This document shows positions 9,301-16,099 of a stretch of DNA of 44,330 bases, one piece after another (position 1 is the first letter of the stretch; every line of letters begins with the position of its first letter). A model generated the notes under the pieces. The model made no database searches and was not told the origin of the DNA. It saw only the letters and a list, made by a program, of their open reading frames with translations. The DNA comes from CAZJYI01 sp964550025 (GTDB lineage: Bacteria > Verrucomicrobiota > Kiritimatiellia > UBA8416 > CAYOBW01): contig CAZJYI010000093.1 in the NCBI GenBank assembly GCA_964550025.1, positions 1 through 44,330 on the forward strand, written 5' to 3'. Made by a program: the position numbers and the translations under genes.

Positions 9301-9725
9301 CTGGGCAACACGGCAACCCCGCGTGGTGCAAGGACCCTGGCTATCTCATCCCCTGCCACCTGCCACTTGCCACTCGACACTACCAGAAGGTTCACCAGGT
9401 TGTCCGTGTACGGAAGCCCCCCGCCGGACCATCGCGCTACGGACACCGGGCCGTACAACCCTGCCCTGCGGATGGTCTCCCGGGCCTTCTCGACGCCGGC
9501 CCGGTCCGCATCGAGGCCGTGGACGACAAAGCCGTCCCCCCTGCGAAGCGCGGCCGTCAGGCGGCCATCGCCACAGCCCACCTGAACAACAAGCCCGCCT
9601 TTGACGCCGACCGAGCCGAGAATCGTTTTCGCGGTCACTTCAGGCGTCTCGGCGGCGCCGACCGCCATCTGCGCAGCAAGGGAGGCTGCCGTCAACATGG
9701 TCCGGGTGCGGTTCATCGTCTGCAT
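6381..9725 (-). CDS. Secreted methyltransferase-like / PQQ-type beta-propeller fusion protein
   Basis: A 1114-aa protein with a signal peptide (about residues 1-25, ending GAAE). Residues of about 30-145 resemble a Rossmann SAM-dependent methyltransferase: VVQVGCGDG at 47-54 is motif I and HGLDAD its acidic strand. From about residue 210 to the end there are repeated blades of a PQQ-binding-like propeller (for example ALDAGSGKAAWRF, YCLRADDGRLMWRY, VLDAATGETRATF), split by a middle segment rich in His, Trp and Cys. Quinoprotein propellers are usually periplasmic oxidoreductases or binding proteins; the reaction here is unknown. The start at 9725 has AGGAGG 7 nt upstream. It is the last gene of a minus-strand operon, 50 nt after the arabinofuranosidase. 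A heptamer repeat array has entered the coding frame near residues 115-161. Confidence 0.85.
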   Translation of the reverse strand: MQTMNRTRTMLTAASLAAQMAVGAAETPEVTAKTILGSVGVKGGLVVQVGCGDGRLTAALRRGDGFVVHGLDADRAGVEKARETIRRAGLYGPVSVARWSGGGLPYTDNLVNLLVVSSGKWQVAGDEIARVLAPRGVAVLPRQTQIAPQGLLPLATRHSALHGEWRVYSKPVPEDIDEWTHYLHDPSGNAVSHDKQVGFLRRMQWVGGPRYGRHHDHMSSASAMVSAQGRLFYIFDHASPFSIQLPSDWQLVARDAFNGTVLWRRQMGPWFSQLQRLKSGPADLPRRLVAVGDAVYATLRFDAPVMVLDAATGETRATFAQTKGTDEILYADGVLYLVVNREGYDRGPMPAFTPQKRILMAVDAETGKPLWEKPWSWVVPGSLAVGGGRAVFFDSERLVALGTKTGKELWQSEAVGKRGSPVPVYFSPCLVLHDDLVFFSGSDPDTKPYHPDNGKTMYAFAADSGKTLWRAPHAPAGYRSAEDILVLQGLVWTSDIFNSKEHRTPQTGTVWGRDPRTGEVKVEFKPDVDTHWFHHRCYRAKATDNYLLTSRTGIEFVDVREKHWTCHHWVRGACLYGIMPANGMVYSPPHPCACYLEAKLYGFNALAADSLVRRKIIAAAEKTERLERGAAYALASASTPAGAGPGKAEEWPTLRADPSRSGRVRTQVPARPELAWRSAVANRLSSPVAAGGKVFVSAIDAHEVHALDAGSGKAAWRFIAGGRVDSPPTIWNGRALFGCADGYVYCLRADDGRLMWRYRAAPADMRMGAWGQTESVWPVHGSVLIRDNAAGEPELWCAVGRSMFLDGGLRLLRLNPATGEKIAEAVLDDRVPGTEDNLQVAVKGLNMPVALPDVLVSQGNSVYMRSQQFDLEGNRIAIDIPTRQAREQKGETAHLFCPTGLLDDLWWHRSYWVYGRVWNSGAGGYFKAGRFAPAGRPMVFDEKRVYSFGRKPQYYRWTTPMEYMLYASAKQPPVMRIGGGGKGKKGQVKKKSSLGGMPSTTVRTDWERDVPVLVRGMVLAGNTLFIAGPTDLIDEPRTLRTFDTPETQALLSKQAAALEGAEGATLRAVSAADGTTLGEQKLKDLPVFDGMIAAKGRLYMSTTAGDVVCLGGKR
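9243..9381. repeat. Two heptanucleotide repeat tracts in opposite orientation inside a coding sequence
   Basis: At 9354-9381 the plus strand reads four 7-nt units of the type TGCCACT. At 9243-9270 it reads four units of the complementary type (GAGTGGC, GGGTGGC, CAGTGGC). They flank about 83 nt and stay in frame within the methyltransferase/propeller gene, giving the peptides SSGKWQVAG and LATRHSALHGEW in its protein. A short palindrome around CTCCATGGAG adjoins the left tract. Confidence 0.65.
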
Positions 9726-9775
9726 CGCTGTCCTCCTGGTTGCGTAGCCACGAGCGCCTGTCCCCCACCCTCGCG

Positions 9776-11833
9776 CTAGCGGACTTCCCTGGCGACTTTC
9801 ACGATCGTCAGCGAGTGCGGCGGCAGGCTGACGACGCCCTTCTTGAACGTGAGTTGTCGTCTCTCTGGCACGACACGGTCCGGGTGTTCGACGCTGTTGT
9901 AGGCGTCCGGCGAGTCGCCCGCCAGGACGATCGCATCGCATGTGCCGTTCACCGGGATGTCTTTCATCTTCACGACGCACGGAACGCTCTCCGTGGGATG
10001 GCGGTTCACCAGGGCGACGGCCCAGCGTTTCCCCTGCCTGTCGACCGTGGCCACGGCATCCAGCACGGGAACGAATTGTCCTCCGCGGGTGAGTATGCCC
10101 GACTCGATCTTGAGGTCGCCGACCCGGCACTCGAGTTCATTGGCATACATCGCGAGCGCGTGGAACGTCGTCCGCTTGACGACTCCCTCGGGGTGTACGT
10201 ACAGCGGGCCGCGCGTGTTGACGATGGGCGCGATGTTGGCCATGCCCACGTCTTCGCAGTGCCGCAGGCAGGCGTTGAGAAACGAGGCCGTGAACAGTGC
10301 GTCGGCCATCGCGTACTGCTCGGGTACGGCATTGACCTTGCGTTTGGCGATGAACTCTGCCGCCGCTTCGTCTCCGGGCTCCGCCACCTTCTTGCGTGGA
10401 AACCCGGGGTGATGCCATCCGCGCAAGTTCCACTCGTCGAACGCGATCTTGATCCTGCCCCGGCAACCCGCCTCTTCGATAACCTCGATTATCCCGGCGA
10501 TCATATCCTCGGGGCCCTCGGATTGCATAATGCAGGCCATGTAGTCGGGCATCGCGTTCTTGCGCCAGAAGCCGAACCAGTACCAGTGCACGGCCACGTA
10601 ATCAAGGTACTCGCCGGCCGCCTCGAGCAGCGGCAACGTCCAGTCCCGTTTCTGCGTAGCGGCGGCAGCCAGCTTGATCTCCGGGTCGGCGGCACGCATC
10701 AACCCGGCCGAGCGACGCACAAGAGGCCCCCACTCCTCCGGCGTCTTCCTGCCGATCTCGTGGCTGCCCCAGTTCTCGTTCCCAATGCTCCAGATCGGCA
10801 CCTCGAAAGGCGCGCCGTGCCCGAGCGACTTGCGAAGCTCAGCGCACTGACCGGTCACCGCGTTGCAGTACGAAACCCAGTCCCGCATCTCCTCGGGCGT
10901 GCCGTTGCCGGCATTCGTGCAGATATAGGGTACGCATCCGACGCGCCGGCACCACTCGACGAATTCGTCTGTTCCGAACGTATTCGGATCGACCACGCCC
11001 CAGACCGGGTCAGGGGTCGGCTTGCGCTCTGTTCCTACGCCGTCCCGCCAGTGGTACCCGCTGGCGAAACAGCCGCCGGGCCAGCGCACGACGGAGAGCT
11101 TCAACTCCTTCATGGCGGCGATCACGTCCTTGCGAAATCCCCTTTCGTCCGACAAGGGACTCCCGGGCTCGAACAGCCCCCCGTAGATCTGGCGGTCGAA
11201 ATGCTCGATAAACCCGCCGAACAGCATGGGACTGTACGGTTCTGACGGGGCATGCGGATCGATAGTGACGATCGCCTCCGCCTTATTCGAACGACCGCTG
11301 ACCGGTTCCAGTACGACGTCATCATACCAGGCTTCTCCGGTTGACTTCCCCCACCCGCCAAACAGGCAATTGATTTCCACCTCGGTTTCTCCCGTTGTCC
11401 GGAACACGGTCTGGACGCGAGTCCAGTCCCGCGTCCCTCTCACGCGCGGCGAGCGAACGTGCTGCATGTTCTGAATGTTGAGCAGGGCTCCCACGGCGCC
11501 CCTGACGTTGTCGGTCCTTATCCACCCGGAGAGCCTGTAGCAGGTGTTGGGGCGGACCGGGACCGTTGTCGACCACGCGGCATCCGTCCCCCGCTCGGAC
11601 TCGATCGAGAGGCAGCGTTCACCGCTCCTGCCCGGCGATGAGACGGACCAGCGGCCTTCCGAGCTGCCCTGCCATGCCCGCTTCGTCCAACCGCGCACAT
11701 CGCCGGCAACGGCCTCCTCGAACGAGGGGTTGGGTAGCAGGTTCGCAGGCGTCCCGAGGTCGTTCGATCCCTCCTCCCCCGTGATCGCGACACACAGGGC
11801 AACCGGTAGTAGCAAAGCAGAAGTCAGTCGCAC
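9776..11833 (-). CDS. GH51-type alpha-L-arabinofuranosidase, secreted
   Basis: A 685-aa enzyme that should release terminal alpha-L-arabinofuranose from arabinan or arabinoxylan. A signal peptide (LTSALLLPVALCVAITG) is followed by a carbohydrate-binding-like beta-sandwich (residues of about 30-185: NLLPNPSFEE, CYRLSGWIRT, WYDDVVLEP). The GH51 catalytic domain follows, with the acid/base Glu353 in IGNENWG and the nucleophile Glu467 in FDEWN, then a C-terminal beta domain ending SLTIVKVA. Length and motif order fit the family. The likely start is GTG at 11833 with AAGAAGGG just before it. An ATG at 11911 in the same frame would overlap the preceding gene and hide the signal peptide. It lies 38 nt downstream of the haem/propeller gene and 50 nt upstream of the PQQ-propeller gene, so the three are probably one operon. 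Confidence 0.9.
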   Translation of the reverse strand: MRLTSALLLPVALCVAITGEEGSNDLGTPANLLPNPSFEEAVAGDVRGWTKRAWQGSSEGRWSVSSPGRSGERCLSIESERGTDAAWSTTVPVRPNTCYRLSGWIRTDNVRGAVGALLNIQNMQHVRSPRVRGTRDWTRVQTVFRTTGETEVEINCLFGGWGKSTGEAWYDDVVLEPVSGRSNKAEAIVTIDPHAPSEPYSPMLFGGFIEHFDRQIYGGLFEPGSPLSDERGFRKDVIAAMKELKLSVVRWPGGCFASGYHWRDGVGTERKPTPDPVWGVVDPNTFGTDEFVEWCRRVGCVPYICTNAGNGTPEEMRDWVSYCNAVTGQCAELRKSLGHGAPFEVPIWSIGNENWGSHEIGRKTPEEWGPLVRRSAGLMRAADPEIKLAAAATQKRDWTLPLLEAAGEYLDYVAVHWYWFGFWRKNAMPDYMACIMQSEGPEDMIAGIIEVIEEAGCRGRIKIAFDEWNLRGWHHPGFPRKKVAEPGDEAAAEFIAKRKVNAVPEQYAMADALFTASFLNACLRHCEDVGMANIAPIVNTRGPLYVHPEGVVKRTTFHALAMYANELECRVGDLKIESGILTRGGQFVPVLDAVATVDRQGKRWAVALVNRHPTESVPCVVKMKDIPVNGTCDAIVLAGDSPDAYNSVEHPDRVVPERRQLTFKKGVVSLPPHSLTIVKVAREVR

Positions 11834-11871
11834 GTCCCTTCTTCCCCCGGCGCACACCCCAGACCGGATCA

Positions 11872-14800
11872 CTACTCCCCTCCGCGGATGGCCAGCACAG
11901 AGAACTCGCAAACGGCCGTGTACGGCCCGCCGTCGAGCGCCGACAGGGCGCGCAGCTTCACGTAGCGCCCCCGCACGGCATCGAACGCGACGGTCTGCTC
12001 GCGGTTCTGGGAGAACGCGCCACGGGCAACGGGCGTTGTGAACGCCGTGGGATCATCACTCACAAAGAACTCGCAGTCCTTGATGTCGCCGACGCCGTTG
12101 CGGGGCGTATAGCAGAAGCCGCAGATGCTGTGTGTGGCGCCGAGGTCCACGACGAGCTCATGCGGATGCGCGCTGCACTCGCGTCCCGACCTCGTATGCC
12201 AATAGGTATGCGTATCGTCGTCAAAGGCGCAGATTCCGGGAGCATCGGTGGTGCTGACTTCCTCGCTGTCCACCCGCACCAATTGCCAGGCGTCCTTTGG
12301 CAGGCGCACGGCGTCCTTCGGCACGCTCGGCTTCGCGGGGAAGCGCTGGAATGCAAGTTCAACCGTGCTGTAAAGGCGCGCTTCCCGCACTTTCCGCGTC
12401 CAACAGGTGCCGCAACAGCAGCGCGTTCGCCCGCACGTTCCGGCGATGTCGTGGGACTCACACGGAACGATCGTGGTTTCGACCAACTGCCGCATCTTGC
12501 GATACCCGGGATCGTCCTTCGAGGACCAGCCGTTCTTCGTGATCTGCCCCCACCCTCCTCCCGCTACGCTCAGAGGCGCGTTGAGGATGCGGCTCTCGCA
12601 CGGGATCGCAACGTTGATCAGAGTCTCCAACGGCTGTCCGGCCAGCACCGGGCCAAAGCGCTCGGCAATGTACTCGCGCAGGGCTCTCTCGTCGTTTCCT
12701 GACGTCCGGCGGTCCTCAAGCCGGTTGCGGGAGTAGTCGCCATAGTACTGCGCGTTCAGGTCCAGCCAATCGATGATGCGCTGCAGGCTCTCGTCGTCAA
12801 TGCCGCTCTTTTCCGCGTGCTTGGTGCACAGAAACGCCGCCAGCCGGCCGGCGTGCGCGAAGTAGTCTCTCGGCTTGCTGCTGGCCGTTTCGCGGTTGCG
12901 GTAGGCAATGGCGACCAGGCCCTGGCGGCTCGTCAGCGCATTGTGCGACGCACTGTAGCCGCTCTCGCGCGTACCGAGCAGGTTCAGCTTGCCCTCGGTC
13001 TTGTCCAGACCGTGGCAGCCGATGCAATAGCGGTCCAGCACAGGCTGCACGGTGCGCGCATAGCTGAAACCGCCGTCGTAGCGCGGCCCTGCGGGAGGCG
13101 CCGGCTCGTGAACCGTCAGGGAATCCGGCAAACTGTGAGAAACAGGCGTTGTGCCGCGGTGTTCGTGGCAACCGACACAGCCAACGACTTCGCCCGGCTG
13201 CGCGTACACCAGCGAACGCATGGTCATCACGGCCATGCCGTTCTCATCCAACGCCTGGAACTGCAGGGGCATGCCGGCGGGAACGCGGAAAGCGACGGAC
13301 CCGTCTTTGTCAACGGGCACGGTACCGACAATGCCCTTGATAATCTCATTGTTGGAACGGCTGAGTTGCGGTTTGCCGTTGCAGGGCTGCCCGTGGATCC
13401 GGTTGATGCGAAGATGCTTGATCGTACCGGGGGCAAGTTCTTCCGTACTGACATCCACGTTCTGCAGGTAGAAGACACCGGTCGCCCCGAGAATTCCGGG
13501 CGCACGCGTCGAGGCCCGGACGGCCGGCATCGGCCTCGGGCGAATCGGAATCGGCGAAAAGCAGGACATCTCCGGGTCACGGTACAGCGGCTCGCGCCCG
13601 CCGAGCGAATCGACCAGGTAGATGCCGTAGGCATTGGCGGACTGTACGCCCCCCTGCCCGACACGGCGTTGCGGCGTGAAGGCCGCCAGGAACAGATCCT
13701 CGTTCAGCGGCCACGGCGTGGCAAAAGCCCCGTGGCTGCCTCCACCGTACTTGTCCGGGGCCTCGGGATAAGCAATCTCGGGGGTAATTCGCTTGACCGG
13801 TTCAAGCCCGTCCCGCCCCTTGCGCACGTCAACGGTGATGATGGATCCGGCGCTGTAGCTGTGATGGGCCATGGCGAGACAGACTACGCGGCGCGAGCCG
13901 GGAATGGCGCGTGTGCACGTGGTCATGCAGGGGGCGCGGGAGTAGTTGCCGTAGTAGTGTATTGTCCCTGTGCCGTCCGGCGCCATCGCCCACAGGCTCT
14001 GGAAGATCGTGTCGTGCCGGTTGATGTAATCCCAGCGTGTGTAGACGATGCGGCCGTCGTGCAGTACGCTCGGTTCCCACTCGTTTGCTTCACCGAAAGA
14101 GAGCTGCCGCATGCCCCTGCCGTCGAGCTCCGCGCGGAACAGCATGTAGGTTGGCACATACCGGCTTCCGTGGCAGCGTCCGAACGTCTGGCTGCGGGTC
14201 GACATGAACGCGAGGCCGCCGTCCGGCAGATAGCAGGGATCGAAATCCTCGACGAGTACCGTCTGCCGACCTTCCCAGCCCTCCATCGGGTCGTTGTCGG
14301 TTCCCGTGACCTGGCGCAACCCGGCCCCGTCAACGCCGGCCTCGTAAACAAGAAAGCGCCGGTACTTCCGGTCTTTCTCGGTGTGGTCGCAGAAGGAGAA
14401 CAGCACGCGTTCGCCGTCGTAGGAGATTTCGGGGTGCAGCACGGAGCCCTCGGGGAGTTGCCCTGCAAGCAGGACCTTTGCGGTGGGTTCCCTTTTCCAC
14501 GACTCGAGTACGACCAGGCCGGGACCGGACCGGCTGTGGCGCCCGAGGTACTGGTCGCACATGTGGCTGTAGCCCGGCGGCGGACGCTTGTTGATCAGCA
14601 GGCGGTCGAAATCAAGTGCGGGGTGCTGGAACAGGATCCATCTGCGAAGACCGCGAACCGTGTCGCACAGTGCGTTCGGGTCGTCACTTCGACCGATCTC
14701 CTTTTCCAGTTCACGCAGATCATCCGCCAACCGCGGCAACGGTTTGGATTCCTGGACGAACTCAAGTGTTCGATACGCGAGGTCGAGCAGGTCCTCGATT

Positions 14801-15399
14801 CTCTTGCCCGGCGGCCGGTAACCGCGCCGTGCCAGCTCAACCAGCTCGGCCTGTTTCTCCGGTGTCGGTCGGCGTGCCTTGAACTCGACACCCGGCGAAA
14901 GCGGCCGAAACTCGGCAACGGATGCCCAGGGCAAGCGGTTGGCCGACGAGCGTGTCCGGAACACCACGTAGCGCCCGGAACACGCTTCCGAGAACACGAT
15001 CCGTTGCTCGCCCTCAGTGCCTTCGAGCGCACCCTTCGCGGCGGTGTGCCTGAGCCGTCGCGGATCGTCGGCAACAAACAGCTCGTAGTCCTTGACGGCG
15101 CCGTTGACGCCTCCCGCAGGAGCGACATAGACGAACCCGTGGATCTCGCGGGCCTCACCGAGGTCAATCGTCAGTTCGTGGGGATGGCGGCGATGTTTCC
15201 GGGTGTTCCACGCCGTTCGCCAGACGGTGCCGGGGTCGCCGTCCATGGCACGGTATCCCTCTTTGCCCAGCACTTCGTCGCTGGCCGTCACGTCCACCAT
15301 GACGAGTTTCGGTGCAGGATTGGAGGGTTCGGCCCGCAGGAAGGGCGACACCGCGCCCGTGAGACTCAGAATGGCTGCAAGAAGAACAGTCGCTCTCAT
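11872..15399 (-). CDS. Secreted HzsA-like propeller protein with two CxxCH haem sites and flanking discoidin-like domains
   Basis: An 1175-aa exported protein (signal peptide of about 23 residues). Residues of about 30-170 and 1040-1170 are F5/8-type C (discoidin-like) domains, which commonly bind sugars: note the paired signatures HPHELTIDLGEAREIHGF and HPHELVVDLGATHSICGF. Residues of about 300-720 form a TolB-like propeller (ISYDGERVLFSFCDHTE, CYLPDGGLAFMSTRS) of the type called hydrazine-synthase-alpha middle domain. CVGCH (741-745) and CIGCH (792-796) are covalent haem c sites. A cysteine cluster at about 990-1015 (CESHDIAGTCGRTRCCCGTC) is unexplained. The family is common in PVC bacteria without anammox, so hydrazine synthesis is not implied; electron transfer linked to sugar metabolism is a guess. 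The start at 15399 has no good ribosome binding site; 15459 is the alternative. First gene of the operon. Confidence 0.85.
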   Translation of the reverse strand: MRATVLLAAILSLTGAVSPFLRAEPSNPAPKLVMVDVTASDEVLGKEGYRAMDGDPGTVWRTAWNTRKHRRHPHELTIDLGEAREIHGFVYVAPAGGVNGAVKDYELFVADDPRRLRHTAAKGALEGTEGEQRIVFSEACSGRYVVFRTRSSANRLPWASVAEFRPLSPGVEFKARRPTPEKQAELVELARRGYRPPGKRIEDLLDLAYRTLEFVQESKPLPRLADDLRELEKEIGRSDDPNALCDTVRGLRRWILFQHPALDFDRLLINKRPPPGYSHMCDQYLGRHSRSGPGLVVLESWKREPTAKVLLAGQLPEGSVLHPEISYDGERVLFSFCDHTEKDRKYRRFLVYEAGVDGAGLRQVTGTDNDPMEGWEGRQTVLVEDFDPCYLPDGGLAFMSTRSQTFGRCHGSRYVPTYMLFRAELDGRGMRQLSFGEANEWEPSVLHDGRIVYTRWDYINRHDTIFQSLWAMAPDGTGTIHYYGNYSRAPCMTTCTRAIPGSRRVVCLAMAHHSYSAGSIITVDVRKGRDGLEPVKRITPEIAYPEAPDKYGGGSHGAFATPWPLNEDLFLAAFTPQRRVGQGGVQSANAYGIYLVDSLGGREPLYRDPEMSCFSPIPIRPRPMPAVRASTRAPGILGATGVFYLQNVDVSTEELAPGTIKHLRINRIHGQPCNGKPQLSRSNNEIIKGIVGTVPVDKDGSVAFRVPAGMPLQFQALDENGMAVMTMRSLVYAQPGEVVGCVGCHEHRGTTPVSHSLPDSLTVHEPAPPAGPRYDGGFSYARTVQPVLDRYCIGCHGLDKTEGKLNLLGTRESGYSASHNALTSRQGLVAIAYRNRETASSKPRDYFAHAGRLAAFLCTKHAEKSGIDDESLQRIIDWLDLNAQYYGDYSRNRLEDRRTSGNDERALREYIAERFGPVLAGQPLETLINVAIPCESRILNAPLSVAGGGWGQITKNGWSSKDDPGYRKMRQLVETTIVPCESHDIAGTCGRTRCCCGTCWTRKVREARLYSTVELAFQRFPAKPSVPKDAVRLPKDAWQLVRVDSEEVSTTDAPGICAFDDDTHTYWHTRSGRECSAHPHELVVDLGATHSICGFCYTPRNGVGDIKDCEFFVSDDPTAFTTPVARGAFSQNREQTVAFDAVRGRYVKLRALSALDGGPYTAVCEFSVLAIRGGE

Positions 15400-15791
15400 A
15401 GGTCGATCGCACCAACAGGTCTCCACTATAGCAAACAGCGTGTACCGTGCACAACCCATTGGAGGCGGATGAGCGACGTTGTTTCATGTTTCAATAGCCT
15501 GATTCCGGCATTTGGGTTTTGATCGCCGACAGGCTTCAGGCCCCGCATGGAAGAGGAACGGCACACGTCTGCCCTGAGGCTCCGGGGCCTTTGCGGCTTG
15601 CGCACGTTCACCCGATAGAACGGCTCTCGCGGGGGTTGGTTTGTGTCCGCCAGAGAATCCGCCCCACCGGCACCCGTCTTCTCAGTGGCCAACGACCACT
15701 GCGCTGTGACCAATGTACTCCTTCCGTACGAGCCATACGCGCGATTCAAAGAGGAATCGAACCCGATCGGCGGCGGCGAAGCTACGGACAT

Positions 15792-15875
15792 CGGGGCGGC
15801 GTCGGTCAGATCGAGGCCGTAGTCGATCTCGAAGCCATCCGTCATCAGGTCACCGTCTGAGTCGGCGGAGCCGAA
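15792..15875 (-). pseudogene. Fragment with a thrombospondin-type-3 calcium motif
   Basis: The minus strand reads FGSADSDGDLMTDGFEIDY and continues GLDLTDAAP. This is the DSDGD..DGFE..YGLD pattern of TSP3-like calcium-binding repeats that sit near the C-terminus of many secreted PVC proteins. A stop lies just upstream at about 15878, no start codon with a ribosome binding site is visible, and the frame loses coding character downstream. It is probably the remains of a larger secreted protein. Confidence 0.4.
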
Positions 15876-15898
15876 TCAGCGCGCACACAGCTTCCTGC

Positions 15899-16036
15899 TG
15901 GGGCGACGCGGAACGATGGGACCTGGAGTTCTGGCAGCGGAGAACACCGCAAGAACGGCTGTCGGCATTGGTAGCTTTGCGAAACGACTTGGTCGCCGTT
16001 CGTGGAAAGAACGCGGCGCTGGACTGGGACGACTGA
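15899..16036 (+). pseudogene. C-terminal fragment of a small protein (WDLxFWQxxTPxERL type)
   Basis: The plus frame ending at TGA 16034-16036 reads GDAERWDLEFWQRRTPQER followed by LSALVALRNDLVAVRG. This resembles the end of small bacterial proteins with an FWxxxTPEERL pattern that occur beside nucleotidyltransferase-like genes; the identification is from memory and weak. The sequence before it in the same frame is Arg/Ser-rich and not coding-like, so only the tail of the gene survives. Confidence 0.35.
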
Positions 16037-16099
16037 TGGACACAATTGATGGTCTTGCGACACCACTTCGCGTCCACCCCGTCTTCGTTTCCGGCGGGA

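Larger units (their letters stand above)
15400..16099. other. Gene-poor stretch with gene remnants
   Basis: About 700 nt without an intact gene. The first part, up to about 15790, holds the promoter region of the minus-strand operon and nothing else I can name. Two degraded coding fragments in opposite orientation follow (listed separately). It separates the polysaccharide operon from the helicase/ATPase/patatin block and looks like an old insertion or deletion site. Confidence 0.5.

Noticed and set aside
9726..10130. N-terminal extension of the methyltransferase/propeller gene to 10130
   Set aside because: It would overlap the arabinofuranosidase gene by more than 350 nt, is Arg-rich without structure, and hides the signal peptide and the AGGAGG site before 9725.
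11872..15399. A true hydrazine synthase, implying anammox
   Set aside because: Only the middle propeller and CxxCH region is shared; no beta or gamma subunit, hydrazine dehydrogenase or other anammox gene is present, and such proteins are frequent in PVC bacteria that lack anammox.
12817..15522. A 901-residue plus-strand frame opposite the haem/propeller gene
   Set aside because: The minus strand shows haem motifs, propeller signatures and discoidin-like domains; the plus frame is Arg/Val/Gly-rich without any motif.
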